The position numbers and the translations under genes are program-made. 64,000 bases of DNA from Plotosus lineatus. Lineage: Eukaryota; Chordata; Actinopteri; Siluriformes; Plotosidae. Every line of letters begins with the position of its first letter. Position 1 is the first letter of the stretch. Shown in pieces: positions 12,028-24,944 of this stretch. The notes below the pieces were generated by a model. That model was not told where the DNA came from. It ran no database searches and saw nothing but the letters and a program-made list of their open reading frames with translations. The stretch covers positions 18,368,348-18,432,347 of the forward strand of contig CM045737.1 in assembly GCA_024760905.1 (NCBI GenBank), in the 5' to 3' direction.

Positions 12028-12356
12028 TCATTTTCTGTAACCACTTTATCCTAATTAGGGTTGCAGGTAGGCTGGCGCCCATCCCAGCCGACTCCAGGCA
12101 AGAGCAGAGTACACCCTGGACAGCTCGCCAGGCCATCGCAGGACAGAAACACACTGATGGCTATGCAGCTACTGTTGTTGAAAGTCAGCAATGGTTCTTT
12201 TATATAAACCTCACACCATAGACAGTGAGAGACATGGCCGGCCTTTGATAACCCAGTTAGCTGCACTGTGGGGACAATGACAACCTTGTGGGACTCGAAC
12301 CCCCAACCTTAGGATCAGCGATCAAGCGCCCTATACCACTAGGCTACCACTGCCCT
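12028..12356 (-). mobile_element. tRNA-headed SINE with L2-like tail (copy B1)
   Basis: The head lies near 12356 and the tail (TTACAGAAAATGAA, GACCCTAATTAGG when complemented) near 12030. The core has ACTGTCTATGG and AAGAACCATTGCTGACTTT. It is flanked by a 13-bp repeat with one mismatch, TTTATAACACAGT at 12015-12027 and TTTATAAGACAGT at 12357-12369. Confidence 0.8.
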
Positions 12357-12384
12357 TTTATAAGACAGTATGGGTTGGATACAG

Positions 12385-12625
12385 TAGCACTAACAAACCG
12401 ACAGCTGGAAATGACAGAGATAGAATCAGGACAGAATTAGAAACATAGGCATTAGAGGGGCAGTAAAGACAGGAGTGTTCAGGATGAATTGAGAGCAGCC
12501 AGACTGAGATGGTTTGGCGTGTGCTGAGAAGGGATGAGGGGCATATTGTTCGAAAAATATTGAGGGAATGCATTGATGTGGTGAGGGAGCACATGCAGGT
12601 GATTGGCACGTGTCGGTGTACCTGT
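12385..12625 (+). mobile_element. Diverged RTE LINE 3' fragment
   Basis: AGACTGAGATGGTTTGG, GAAGGGATGAGGGGCATATT and ATTGATGTGGTGAGGGAGCA correspond to the RTE C-terminal LRWFGHV, RRDEGHI and DVVREHM segments. Indels break the frame. It differs clearly from the 3899-7003 copy, so it comes from another RTE lineage or an older burst. Confidence 0.5.
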
Positions 12626-12827
12626 ACTCACTCTGAATGAGCATGCATAAAACATACCATAGTGCTAATAACTCGACTCACAATGCAGAGCTCGCCCAAC
12701 CAGTCTGTTATGATTAAAAATATATATATATAAAGTACAGTATAATAATTTAATTTCAGCTTGCTTTTCATTCATAGGACTATCAAAACTCTTCAAAAAA
12801 CAAAAGGTTTAATGAAGCACCATTATA

Positions 12828-13171
12828 TATCATCATCTTTTCTTTTCGGCTTTTTTCCGTTCTCGAGAGTTACCACAGCGAATCATCTGATTCGCACATT
12901 TGATTTGGCATAGGTTTTTTACGCCAGATGCCCTTCCTGTCGCAACCCTTTAGCAAGGGACAGAAACACGCTGACAGCTTTGCAGCTACTCTTTACGAAA
13001 GTCAGCAATGGTTCTTTTACATGCCTCTCACCATAGACAGTGAGAGACATGGCTGGCCTTTGATAACCCAGTTAGCTGTCCTGGGAGGACAGTGACAACC
13101 CTGTGGGGACTCGAACCCCCAACCTTAGGATCAGCGATCCTGCGCCCTATCCACTAGACCATCACTGCCCC
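12828..13171 (-). mobile_element. tRNA-headed SINE with RTE-like tail (copy A2)
   Basis: Same layout as the copy at 2667: head at the right (CGAACCCCCAACC is the complemented B-box side), core, then GGGCATCTGGCGTAAAAAAC-type RTE 5' piece and GATGATTCGCTGTGG. Probable duplication CACCATTATA at 12818-12827 and CACCATTGTA at 13172-13181 (9 of 10). Confidence 0.78.
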
Positions 13172-13529
13172 CACCATTGTACACCATTGATCTGAGTATC
13201 CTGTCTTTATGGTATGTAGATGACTTTGAGAGGACATCGACTCACAAAATTAAAATCATCATAAATTATTTGCTCTCTGGGTTATGTCCACTCACCAAGA
13301 CTGCAGGCATTTTTTGGACTCTCAGGACTACTGAAATTAACCATTTCAGTTAAACCATAAAGTTTTTTGCAGCCTCAGTGCTGATAAATATTATGGCCAA
13401 AGGGTGATTGCTGCCTGACCAATCACATACATATGTGCTTCTTGAACATCCCATTCTATATATAAGCTCTTTGGTTGTCCAAATAAATTCTTTTGACTCC
13501 GTGAGAGTTTGAAATATTGCTGTAGCGAT

Positions 13530-13735
13530 TTGTGGTCATTCACTTTATGAGAGAACAGGCACTGATTTTCGGCTTAGGGTGCAATCACTGTTTCAGTTCA
13601 TCCGAAAGGTGTTCAGTGGGGTTGAGGTCAGGAGACTATCTATGAAGGAGACTTTTCTTTGCCCACACCACCCCTAGCAAACCATGCCTTCACGGACCTT
13701 TCTTTGAAGACAGGAGCATTGTCGTGCTCAAACTC
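13530..13735 (-). mobile_element. Tc1-like transposase fragment
   Basis: The complement of 13590-13640 reads SPDLNPTEHLSDELKQ, the Tc1-like catalytic-glutamate motif, with short remnants on either side. No termini were found. Confidence 0.55.
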
Positions 13736-13749
13736 TTAGTTAATTTAAT

Positions 13750-14085
13750 TTTTCATTTTATGAACCGCTTAACCCGAATTAGGATTGCGTGGAGGCTGGT
13801 GCCCATTTGAGCCGATTCTGGACGAGGGCAGAATACACCCTGGACAGCTCGCCAGGCCATGACAGGGTGGAAGCATTGTGATGGCAATGTAGCCTACTCT
13901 TTACAAAAGTCAGCAATGGGTCTTTTACATGCCTCTCACAAAAGACAATGAGAGACATGGCTAGACTTTGATAACTCAGTTAGATGCACTGGGGGAACAG
14001 CAGTGAAAACCCGATGGCTGAGGGACTTGAACTCCTGACCTTGGGATTGGTAATCCAGCACCCAAGGGGAGCCTTGGGACAGGGT
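13750..14085 (-). mobile_element. tRNA-headed SINE with L2-like tail, old copy (B2)
   Basis: Tail GAACCGCTTAACCCGAATTA near 13760, the L2-like block, then AAAGTCAGCAATGGGTC and GAGAGACATGGC core sequence. The head is badly decayed (13990-14085). Confidence 0.6.
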
Positions 14086-14373
14086 CATTTCTGGTAAATT
14101 ACATTAGCAAATGAGGATTAATGTTTACATTATATGTTTGGATTTAAATAAGTCAGTAAGGCACTCTTTGCGGAAAGGACTCTTTTGCCTCAAACAAGGT
14201 AACTGTATTTTTTAATTGACTCCCTCCCAGACTTGAATTCTCACTTTGCAATGCACTTCCATCTTGATATTCATTGTCGTCATCTAAATCTAATGTTGTT
14301 ATGGTAACAAGTAGACAAAAATCTTCTTTAATGTGTATATTTTGCAGAATCTTTGATTTCCATATTTCCAATA

Positions 14374-14642
14374 CAGTGGTACCTCACCTTACGAAATTAT
14401 TCCGTTTCAGAGCCTTTTTCTTAACCTGGAGTTTTCGTAAATTGAACCGCATTTTACATGTAAAACGTGTGATTCATTCCAAGGCTCCCAATACTGCCCC
14501 ATAAACCCTTAAAAATTATAAAAGCATACCTTTTAAGATCTCCTTCTGCTTCAATATCGTACCGATGGTAGACAGGTTTGGCCATATTCCTTTGCGATAT
14601 CACTTGAGCCCGTTTCTTCTTCTCACTCGCACCGGAAGTCGC

Positions 14643-14674
<32 letters not shown>

Positions 14675-15235
14675 TGACCATGCAGTCTTTACATTATAAT
14701 CTTACAAATGTTTAAGCAAGGTTAAACGCCTGAGTCAAGAAATAAAGCATGAAACAACAGTAACTCTGTCCTTTACATGAAAAGCATTATGGGAGATGCA
14801 GCTCCATAACAGCCAATGGGAGGGAGCTGTGTCATCCCTCCCAGTCAATGGGAGGCCAGCGGGGCGGGATGTTGGGAGATAACCAATAAGAGGGAGCTGC
14901 GTCATCCCTCCTAGCCAATGGGAGGCTAGCGGGGCAGGATGTTGGGAGATAGGCAATGGGTGGTAGCTGCGTCATCCCTGCTAGCCAATGGGAGTCCAGC
15001 GGGCGGGATGTTTGCACGTCATTGATGGGAGAGCAGCTCGTGCATTGTTTTAATATTTGAATGGCGCGTTGCAATGTTTGAATGTTGAATGGCGCGTATG
15101 AATGTTTGAATGGCAAGTTTGGCGTGTTTCGTAAGGAGAACTTGTTTCGTATACAGAGACAAAAATTTTTGGAAAATGTTTTTCGTAACCTGGATTTTTC
15201 GTTTGCTGGGACTATCATAAACTGAGGTACCACTG
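14374..15235. mobile_element. Pogo/Tigger-like non-autonomous TIR element (copy B)
   Basis: The ends are CAGTGGTACCTCACCTTACG and the complement of a right end ending GAGGTACCACTG, flanked by TA (14372-14373, 15236-15237). Internally it is homologous to copy A (AACCTGGAGTTTTCGTAA, TTAAAAATTATAAAAGCATA, TTGACCATG) and carries a (TG)n at about 14642-14675. At 14810-15010 are three to four tandem units of about 65 bp with CCAATGGGAGG and GGATGTTGGGAGATA. Confidence 0.8.
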
Positions 15236-15694
15236 TATTACATTTTTTAAAATAAAACTTGTTACATGGCGAAGACTTGAAATATGCTTGGGGAGACTTG
15301 GGGCTATGAATGTAATCCACTGATTTCTGATGCCATGAAGATTTTTGTGAAAACTTCAAGATTTTCCATACAGTAACATTTTCATCTATTTTCTAAAATG
15401 TGTCCCAAGTCTCCCTGGTCTCCTCTACCACCGGGCCACTCCTGCATCTCCACTCTTAATTCATGTTCAGGTTACTTACATGAAGGTAAAGTTGCAGCAT
15501 ATGTAGATATTCACAGGTTTGGTAAAGACTCATATAAAAATGTGATGGTCAGGCATTCATAAACTTTGAAAACTACCAATTCAGTGAGTTGCACTATATG
15601 TTGAGTCTGACCCTTGGTGACTGTATTGCCTCAGAGTTTAATTGGGAATGGTTTTTACAGAGTAGGTCACTAGACCGTTCACCAATTTTTTTTC

Positions 15695-15903
15695 CTCTAC
15701 CCAGGCTTAGGATCGGCATGCATCGATGTTGACACATTTTCATTGCTGGGCCATTCAAACTTCACACCTAGGGTAAACCTGGAATGAGCCAGTGAGCCTA
15801 ATGTGGATGTCTTTGGACTGGGAGAAAAAAGTGAAAACTATGTTAATGCAGGAGAACATGCAAACTCATCATGGGGTGAAATCAAGACCTTGTTTTGAGC
15901 TAA
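15695..15903 (-). repeat. Dispersed fish repeat, diverged copy
   Basis: GTCTTTGGACTGGGAGAAAA and AGGAGAACATGCAAACTCAT mark a minus-strand copy of the 886-type repeat. Both ends are eroded. Confidence 0.5.
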
Positions 15904-15905
15904 CA

Positions 15906-16172
15906 TTCATTCATTCATTTTCTGTAACCATTGAATCCTAATTAGGGTCACGGGGAGGCTGGCGCTCATCCCAGCCAACTCTGGGTGAGGGCAGAGTACA
16001 CCCTAGACAGCTCACCAGACCATCGCAGGGCAGAAACACGCTGACGGCTATGCAGCTACTCTTGTTGAAAGTCAGCAATGGTTCTTTTACATGCCTCACA
16101 CCATAGACAGTGAGAGACATAACTGGCCTTTGATAACCCAGTTAGCTGCACTGGGGGGACAGTGACAACCCG
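15906..16172 (-). mobile_element. SINE with L2-like tail, head missing (B3)
   Basis: Complete (GAAT)n and L2-like tail and core, but the sequence stops at the CCCGTTGAAAGTGGGG position and the tRNA-like head is absent. Likely truncated on insertion. Confidence 0.7.
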
Positions 16173-16179
16173 TTGAAAG

Positions 16180-17039
16180 TGGGGCAGACCATACTCACCA
16201 TTGTTTTTTCACCTGTTCAACCAGATTGTTGTAGGGTTGAACCCATTGACTCATCAAGTGTAGTCTACATACACTAAACCTAACCAAAGAGGTATGCAAT
16301 ACTGAAAAAAAGCTGAAGGGGCCAGGACTGAGCCTTTAGAGTTGCAGTGGGAGTCCTGGGTAAAAGAAACAACATGAATGTAAACTGAGGAATTATATCT
16401 TTAAGGTGACTGTGAACTGGAATAGAAACTACTTGGAGGTCGTGTAATGAAGTTGCCGGATGAGGATCATGAGAGTTGCAGACAGGGGTATAACGTTTGC
16501 CTGTAACCTGATATACAGTTTGTTCAAAGTGGTGTATTTTAAAGAAACTAGAAATAATAGTTGATTAATTTAAAGTAGGATGCACACAAGTATTGCTACA
16601 TAACTATTTTAATAATTTGTTGATGCTACCTTTAAAGAAACTTTTTCATAAAGCCCTGAAAGACTGATCAGGTGCTAAAACCAAATGCTAAATCATCAAA
16701 AATTTAAACAGGAATCTTGTTCCCCTGGGCTTCCAAGCCTGATCTAATATAACCTATTGTTGCACGTCAGAGTGCCTGTGCCCAAGTCGTATTAAATATT
16801 GATGAAGCCAATTCCTGTACTCTAGGTTTCTGGGCAATGTGATAGAAGCTATCATATGTTTTACAAACAGAAAAAAAACACATTACTGGCAATCTTGAAC
16901 GTCTGAAAGCCGAGAGAATTCCTAGAACTCCATTAATAATATCATGAAAATTTCTGGTTACATAATGTATTGCTTTTCACTAATAATCTTTTGAACTGTC
17001 TTATCTGCGAGCCTCTTATAATCTGTCATCCACTTAAGA
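16180..17039. other. No gene seen
   Basis: This is unassigned AT-rich sequence upstream of clic5. No exon-like frame with splice sites was recognised, although an upstream alternative clic5 exon cannot be excluded. Confidence 0.35.
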
Positions 17040-17375
17040 GATATCTCAAGTTCCCAGAACGTAATCACTACTAAAACATGCTCGTACGCATCACGTTGCT
17101 CTCACAGGATGCGCTCCAGAAGTTCTGTTTTCTCCCAGTTCCTGTTAGACACAGGTGCATGGAATGAATTAGGTCTGGAGCTCCTCCCCCGGCAGATTCT
17201 GCACACTCTTTACATCTTCTTTGTATTCCTCGTTGGGTGAGAGAGAAGCTCATCATACTTGGTTAAGGACATAGAAGGTAGAACAGTGGTAGCACTGCTA
17301 GGACTGCTGGGACAAAGTGAGAAGATGTAAGGACCAAGCCTTATGATCGATCACTCAAGATAAACTGCCTGTACA
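17040..17375 (+). promoter_or_regulatory. Probable clic5 5' UTR / proximal promoter
   Basis: This is repeat-free sequence just upstream of the clic5 start codon, more GC-rich than its surroundings, with a pyrimidine-rich block near 17180-17230. The 5' end of the mRNA should fall here or a little upstream. No TATA box or initiator could be assigned. Confidence 0.3.
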
Positions 17376-17432
17376 ATGAATCTAGAGTCTAAAGGAAGGA
17401 GCCGAGAGCCAGAGCTTGAACTGTTTGTCAGG
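17376..17432 (+). CDS. clic5: clic5 coding exon 1
   Basis: It encodes 19 residues ([19 protein letters not shown]) and is followed by the donor GTAAGAG at 17433. The end resembles the DPEIELFVK that closes exon 1 in other CLICs. It ends in phase 0, matching the phase-0 start of exon 2. The upstream in-frame stop TAA at 17361-17363 leaves this ATG as the only start in the exon. An alternative long first exon (CLIC5B-like) was not found and could lie upstream of the window. Confidence 0.85.
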
Positions 17433-19894
17433 GTAAGAGAAAAAAAAGGGAAGTGGGGTGAGTGAGGCTGATGGCTTACATCCTCATGTTATTTTCTTTC
17501 AGCATTGATGTAATGGTTGCACAAGAGTTACAGACATAACCTAATATTTCATTGCATGAGGAGCTCTTTCAGAGATTATTATTATTATTATTACTATTCT
17601 TCATTCATTCGTTCGTTTTCTGAACCGTTTAATCCTAATTCGGGTCGCAGGGAGGCTGGCGCCCATCTCAGCCGACTCCAAGTGAGGGTGGAGTACACCC
17701 TGAACAGCTCACCAAACCATCACAGGGCCATATTATTATTTACAGAAACTATTTAGTGTTTTGTTATTTTTGTTTACAGGGATCCCTCACTTTCCGCGGT
17801 TAATTGGGACCGAGATCCCCCCCCAAGCGACTACCGATTTCCGCGAAGTAGGTTCAACCCCCCCCCCCCCATTGACATATACACACATGTATGTGTATAT
17901 AATATCAATAAATACATATTCAATGCTATAAGATGTAAATAAAATATGAATACACACACATACAGATGTGCGCCAAAGCACACAGATTGTGCACCTCACA
18001 TAAAATGTAAGTAGTTTTGATGTGGGGTTTTGGATTGTTTTTTGTTTGTTTAGAGGGGGTTTCTAATCGGCCTTGTTTTGCAGCATTTTCTTTAACTTTT
18101 TCCCCTATTCTTCCTCAATTTCCTCATTTTTTTAATTTGATGAATATTTAAAAAAAAACAAAAAAAAAAACAAAAAAAACCACGATGCACTGAAGCCGCA
18201 TGAATTGAAGCGCAAAGTAGCGAGAGATCCCTGTATATGTTTGCTAATGAATCCTAATTAACTGTGAAGATTAAGTCTAGTTTGGAGGTTGTGATGTTTC
18301 AGCACTGAAACTTTTCAGAGATGAGCAGCTGGAGGAGCAAATAACGAATGAGGTGCTGATACAAAGGAAATATTCCTTTACTTGCATACATGGAGTACAT
18401 GGTGTCCTCTGCAAAACACACAGGCAAACTCATACACAAAATGCTCATGTTCCCACTCAAGCGTTTCAAAGTGAAATGGAGCTTGTTTAATTTTCATAAA
18501 CTGCACATTGCCCAGTTAGCATTGCTCATTGATGTAAAAAGAACACCTCCCTTACTGAAATTGTACACCTGTTTATGGTCCCAAGGTGCACCACTATCAC
18601 CCAAGTGACTTTGTGAGTTGGAGCCCTGGTTCATACACACAGCTATCTGTGGTCGGAAGCCCATGAGTATGAATTGGCTAAGTTAATGAAACCCACGAGA
18701 GCGAATTCGCCTAGCTAGCAAGGAGGAAGGGCTTGGTATATGCTTATTTACCTGTCAGATCAAGTGATCAGTAGCCAATCATTGGTGACTGTAAGCTGCA
18801 GCATACAAGTGGTGGATAGTCCAAGTGTGTTATGAAAGTGGCAGTTGAAACATGCCATCATCACATGTCTTGAAGAAAGCATGTACAGTACTTGCCTTTA
18901 CCCTCCCTGGTGTGTGGTTTATGGAGCCATATCTTATGGTATTAAATTGGCTAAAATTGGAGGGGATTAATCACCGAAAAATTACCTATACCTGTAATCT
19001 GTACCATGTTTTTCCTTTTTTTTTTTTTTAAACGCATACCTAGTTCTATTGCTCTCAGTGGAGCTGTTGTTGGTTAAACGGCAATTTGCAATATAATATG
19101 GCATTTATATTCTTTTTCTATGTATTTTTTACTACATTTTCCCCCAAATAAGAAAAAAAACCAAGTGATTTTGTGCACTGGTATTAACTTCTTACACCAG
19201 CATTTCAAAAAATATTTATAACTGAGTACGTATTTTTGTTTTTTCATTCAAGATAGTATAGTATAGAAAGGGGCAGTGGTGGTCTAGTGGATAGGGTGCA
19301 GGATCACTGATCCTAAGGTTGGGGGTTCGAGTCCCCACAAGGTTGTCACTGTCTTCCCAGTGGAGCTAACTGGGTTATCAAAGGCCGGCCATGTCTCTCA
19401 CTGTCTATGGTGAGAGGCATGTAAAAGAACCATTGCTGACTTTCGTAACGAGTAGCTGAAAAGCCGTCAGCATGTTTCCGTCCCTTGCTAAAGGGTTGTG
19501 ACAGGAAGGGCATCCGACGTAAAAACCTATGCCAAATCAAATGTGCGAATCAGATGATTCGCTGTGGCGACTCTCGAGAAAAATGGAAAAAGCCGAAAGG
19601 AAGAAAGAAATTAAAGATAGTATAGAAATGATTACATACTTGAATAAATTAAAAACAGAATTAAATCAAACCATCTATGCAGTAATTATTGTACATAAGC
19701 CTTGTTTCACTGTGGTTAGTTGAGCATATTCTCTCTGTTGTCCCACCAGATATCACCTGATATCTTTTGTATAGGAGCAGTTTTAGAGTGTCATTTTGAT
19801 CACTAGGCTGTGCTCTATTTGTTTCTTGGGCAATTAGTGTTTTAGGATCCTAGCTGTTGCCTCTCTCGCTCTCTCTATAGAAATAAATACATAT

Positions 19895-19965
<71 letters not shown>

Positions 19966-22900
19966 CGCGCACACGCATACACTGCCGTCAATAATTATTG
20001 GTACCCCTAATTAAGATGTGTTAAAAGCCTTAAAATAAATTCAATTTTTATCACAGAAGCTACTCTCATACTGAAATTTATAGAAAATGTAACCTTCAAT
20101 TCAAGTATATTTAAGGGGGAAAAAATCCATACTAAGGAATAACTATTTTCCATCACATCACCCGTTTCACAATTATTGGCACCCGACAATTCCTAGGAAA
20201 TAAATGTAACTGAAGTATTTTTGTCATTTCTACAGTATTTTACAAAGTAGATCAGGGTATCTTGGAACATTTAATTACTAATTCATCACTTCCTGTTTCC
20301 CTGGGGTATAAATATGATGTAACACAGAGGCCATTTCTCTTATCCACTCTTCAACATGGGAAAGACAAATGAACACACCATTCAAGTAAAGCAGATGTGT
20401 GTCGACCTTCACATGTCAGGCAATGGCTACAGTCCCTTGCCTGCACCTGCCCATAAATACTGTCAGAGGATTCAGTAAGAAGTTTAAATCAACTGGAACA
20501 GTGGTAAACAAGTCTGGATGAGGATGCAAGGATATTTTTCCACCACGCACATTGAGGAGGATGGTTAGAGAAATAAAACGTTCTCCAAACTTCACTGTGA
20601 AAGAATTGCAACAAATGGTAGCAGCTTGGGGTCACAAACCACTTAGAGAACTCCAGACATTTGCGTTTATGATTGTAAATAAGAAGTTTTCTGTTCATGC
20701 CTTCGAACTTCCAGAGGTCCTGGGAACCTTGTTAGGGTGCATGGCATCATGAAGGCTTTGAAATACCAGGAGATTTTAAATCAAAATCTGCTGGCCTCTG
20801 CTCAACAGCTGAAGATGGGTCTTCACTGGATCTTTCAGTAAAATAATGACTCTAAACATGTGGCCAATATACACAGAAATAATTCACCAGACACTCCTGT
20901 TAGCACATTCATGCTCCTCCCATGGCCATCTCAGTCCTCAGACCTCAACCCCAGTGAAGACCTGTCGAGTGAGCTGAATATATATATTAGTCTTTCTCAA
21001 AAAATGAGCATATTGTGATGAAGTTTATCATTTTCTGTAATGTACTGATAAAAGTTAAACTTTCATACAGTTTAGATTCATTGCACACCAACTGAAATAT
21101 TTCAGGTCTTTTATTGTTTTAATTCTGATGATTTTGGCATACAGCTCATGAAAATCCAAAATTCCTATCTCAAAAAATTAGCATATCATGTTCAGGTAGT
21201 CTAAACGAGCTATTAACCTAATCATCTGAATCAACCAATTAACTCTAAACACCTGCAAAAGATTCCTGAGGCTTTTAAAACCTCCCAGCCTGGTTCATTA
21301 CTCAAAACCGCAATCATGGGTAAGACTGCCGACCTGACTGCTGTCCAGAAGGCCATCATTGACACCCTCAAGCAAGAGGGTAAGACACAGAAAGAAATCT
21401 CTGAGTGAATAGGCTGTTCCCAGAGTGCTGCATCAAGCCACCTCAGTGGGACGTCTGTGGGAAGGAAAAAGTGTGGCAGAAAACGCTGCACAACCAGAAG
21501 AGGTGACCGGACCCTGAGGAAGATTGTGGAGAAGGGCCGATTCCAGACCTTGGGGGACCTGTGGAAGCAGTGGACTGGGCTACAGGTGCCGCATTCCCCA
21601 GGTCAAGCCACTTTTGAACCAGAAACAGCGGCAGAAGCGCCTGACCTGGGCTACAGAGAAGCAGCACTGGACTGTTTCTCAGTGGTCCAAAGTACTTTTT
21701 TCGGATGAAAGCAAATTTTGCATGTCATTCGGAAATCAAGGTACCAGAGTCTGGAGGAAGACTGGGGAGAAGGAAATGCCAAAATGCCTGAAGTCCAGTG
21801 TCAAGTACCCACAGGCAGTGATGGTCTAGGGTGCCATGTCAGCTGATGGTGTTGGTCCACTGTGTTTTATCAAGGGCAGGGTCAATGCAGCTAGCTATCA
21901 GGAGATTTTGGAGCACTTCATGCTTCCATCTGCTGAAAAGCTTTTTGGAGATGAAGATTTTCATTTTTCTGCACGACCTGGCACCTGCTCACAGTGCCAA
22001 AACCACTGCTAAATGGTTTACTGACCATGGTATTACTGTGCTCAATTGGCCTGCCAACTCTCCTGACCTGAACCCCATAGAGAATCTGTGGGATATTGTG
22101 AAGAGAAAGTTGAGAGACACCAGACCCAACACTGTGGATGAGCTTAAGGCCGCTATCGAAGCATCCTGGGCCTCCGTATCACCTCAGCAGTGCCACAGGC
22201 TGATTGGCTCCATGCCACGCCGCATCGAAGCAGTCATTTCTGCAAAAGGATTCCCGACCAAGTATTGAGTGCATAACTAAACATAATTATTTGAAGGGTG
22301 ACTTTTTTTGTATTAAAAACACTTTTTTTTATTGATCGGATGAAATATGCTAATTTTTTGAGATAGGAATTTTGGGTTTTCATGAGCTGTATGCCAAAAT
22401 CATCAGCATTAAAACAATAAAAGACCTAAAATATTTCAGTTGGTATGCAATGAATCTAAAATATATGAAAGTTTAATTTTTATCAGTACATTCCAGAAAA
22501 TAACTAACTTTATCACAATATGCTAATTTTTTGAGAAGGACTAGTGTATGTGTGTGTTATGTATGTATGTGTATGTATATGTGTTCATAAACACACACAC
22601 ATATAGTCGGCCCCCAACTTACGAAGACCCCTGTGTATGAAATCCCCGGGTTACGAAAAACATTTCCTAAGTTTCCGTCCACGAGACACGAAACAACCCA
22701 CTCTTACGAAAAAAAATTCCAACTCGCCAATCAAAATTTCACACGCTGCGCGAGTTGCTCTCTCATTGGCTGTCTCTCAACATCCTGCCATGCTGGCCTC
22801 CCAGATAGAGACAGAAGGAGGCTTCAGTCTTTAGTTTTTAAAGTTGTTTTAATTCAGTAAATGTTTAATAAATGTGGGCGCATTTGAGCTCTTCTGGAAT

Positions 22901-23133
22901 TCCAATCCCTCAAGGAATCAAATTAAAGTTGAGTTTGTCAAGCAGAGAATGCGCTTTGAAGAGAGAGAAGGAAAGAGAAGGAATAACGCTTTCGTTTTTA
23001 GTTTAGTTTTTTTAAGTTGTTTTAATTCAGTGAATGGTCAAGCAGGGAATACGCTTTGAATTCACCTCTTGTGGGTGTGGCCCGCAGGGCGCGCGAGAGA
23101 GGGAAGGAGAGCGAGTGAGAGAGACAGAGAGAC

Positions 23134-23164
<31 letters not shown>

Positions 23165-23635
23165 AGGAGTAATTCTTTAGTTTTTAGTTTAGTTTTTTAA
23201 GTTGTTTTAATTAAGTAAACGGTCAAGCAGGGAATGCACTTTGAATTCACGTCTTGTGGGCGTGGCCCACAGCGCGCGCGAGAGAGAGAGCGATAGAGAG
23301 AGGTGTGTGTGTGTGTGTGTGTGTGTGTTAATAAAAATGTTTAATAATGGTTTAATTAATAAATATGTTAATAAAATGGTTTAATATATTAATAAAATGT
23401 TTAAATGGTTTAATAAATCATTTTCTTTTACTTTTATACATTTTCTTTTACATTATTTCATACAAAATTGGTGTACTTTTTATAATTTTTAAAGGGTTTA
23501 TGGGGTTTATCCAGTCCAAAGACTGGAGCCTTGGAACGAATTACGTGTTTAACATGTAAGATGTGACCCCTACTTACAAAATCCTCGCTATACGAAAAGG
23601 GCTCTGCAACGGATTAATTTCATAAGTTGGGGGCT

Positions 23636-23674
<39 letters not shown>

Positions 23675-24906
23675 TGCATGTGCGGTATATTCTTAACCCA
23701 CATCCATCATGATAGCCCATTTTTTAATCCATACAAACCTATCATTACATTACTAGCATTTGTGTGGTTTGTAAAAAAGCCTCAAGCAGTGCTATATCGG
23801 TTTTATTTAGCAGATCACTGTGTGTTTTATCTCGGGCTACAAAATGACAAGCTATCCAAAATAGTGCAGTTTAAAATATTATTTGTGCTATTTCATGAAT
23901 AATACTGTATAAAGTTTTCTGAAGGTTTCTTTCAATGGTAAAAGTTGTAACTGGTAAAATAAATGTATTCTACTTCACATCTTTGCTACAAAGAAAAATA
24001 TAATTTTAATAAGAATTTAATAATCATTAATTTATTAATAAGAATAAGAATTTATTTGAAATATTCAAACTTTGAGTTTTCTTTAAATTGCAATTTTAAA
24101 ATTCCCGCATACTGCCGTGTAGTTTTGATTTATTTTAGCTCTTTATTTCATAGTACAACTTTGCTTATTTTTCATACTTAAACAAATGTATTGCATGTCC
24201 TGTGAATGACTATTACAATGACACACCATTTCCTCCGGGATCAATAAAGTACTCTGATTCTGATTACTGGTTGCTATCACTATTAAGACTTTGTACATAA
24301 TTCCAAATGTTGCAAATTTTCTGTACATACAGATGTTAAATCCAAGTGAACCTTAGTTGCATAAGAATGTGGACTGGGGTTTCCCAGTGCAGTATCTAAC
24401 AGAATGATACCAACAAGCATCAACAATCTGATTGGCCAAATATACTACATTATATGCAATGACTCCAACAGATGTCGCTGTTGTGCTTTAAGGCTTTGCT
24501 CATTCACCAGCTTAATGTTTGCTTCTAGGATAGTTGGGGAATCCCAAACTACTATCTGATTTTGATATTCATGGCCTGATCATGGTTTCAGTAAAATCTT
24601 GACTCTTCCCTATAAACATGTATTGTCTTGACAGAATTCAGTAAAGTCTGTGGTCAGAAAGTAAAGAAATTAAGGCTGTGTCATACGAAAGAGTTGTTTC
24701 TCAATGCTGTGTGGTCTACAGGCTGGGGTTGATGGGGAGAGCATAGGGAATTGCCCATTTTCTCAACGCCTCTTTATGATCCTCTGGCTCAAAGGGGTCG
24801 TGTTCAACGTCACCACTGTGGACCTGAAAAGGTGAAAAATGATTTAATTCAACTTTATTCACTCAATTTAAAGTGTTTATTATAAAGTGTGTGCATGTGC
24901 GTGCAC

Positions 24907-24944
<38 letters not shown>

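Larger units (their letters stand above)
17433..24721 (+). other. clic5 intron 1
   Basis: This is the 7.3-kb first intron. It is largely mobile DNA: an L2-tail SINE fragment, a pogo-like element, an RTE-tail SINE, two Tc1-like elements and another pogo-like element, with (CA)n and (TA)n arrays. The stretch 18240-19250 has no recognised feature. Confidence 0.8.

Noticed and set aside
19270..19345. tRNA gene-like A and B boxes
   Set aside because: The boxes belong to SINE heads: they do not fold into a full acceptor stem and are followed by the shared SINE core in every copy.
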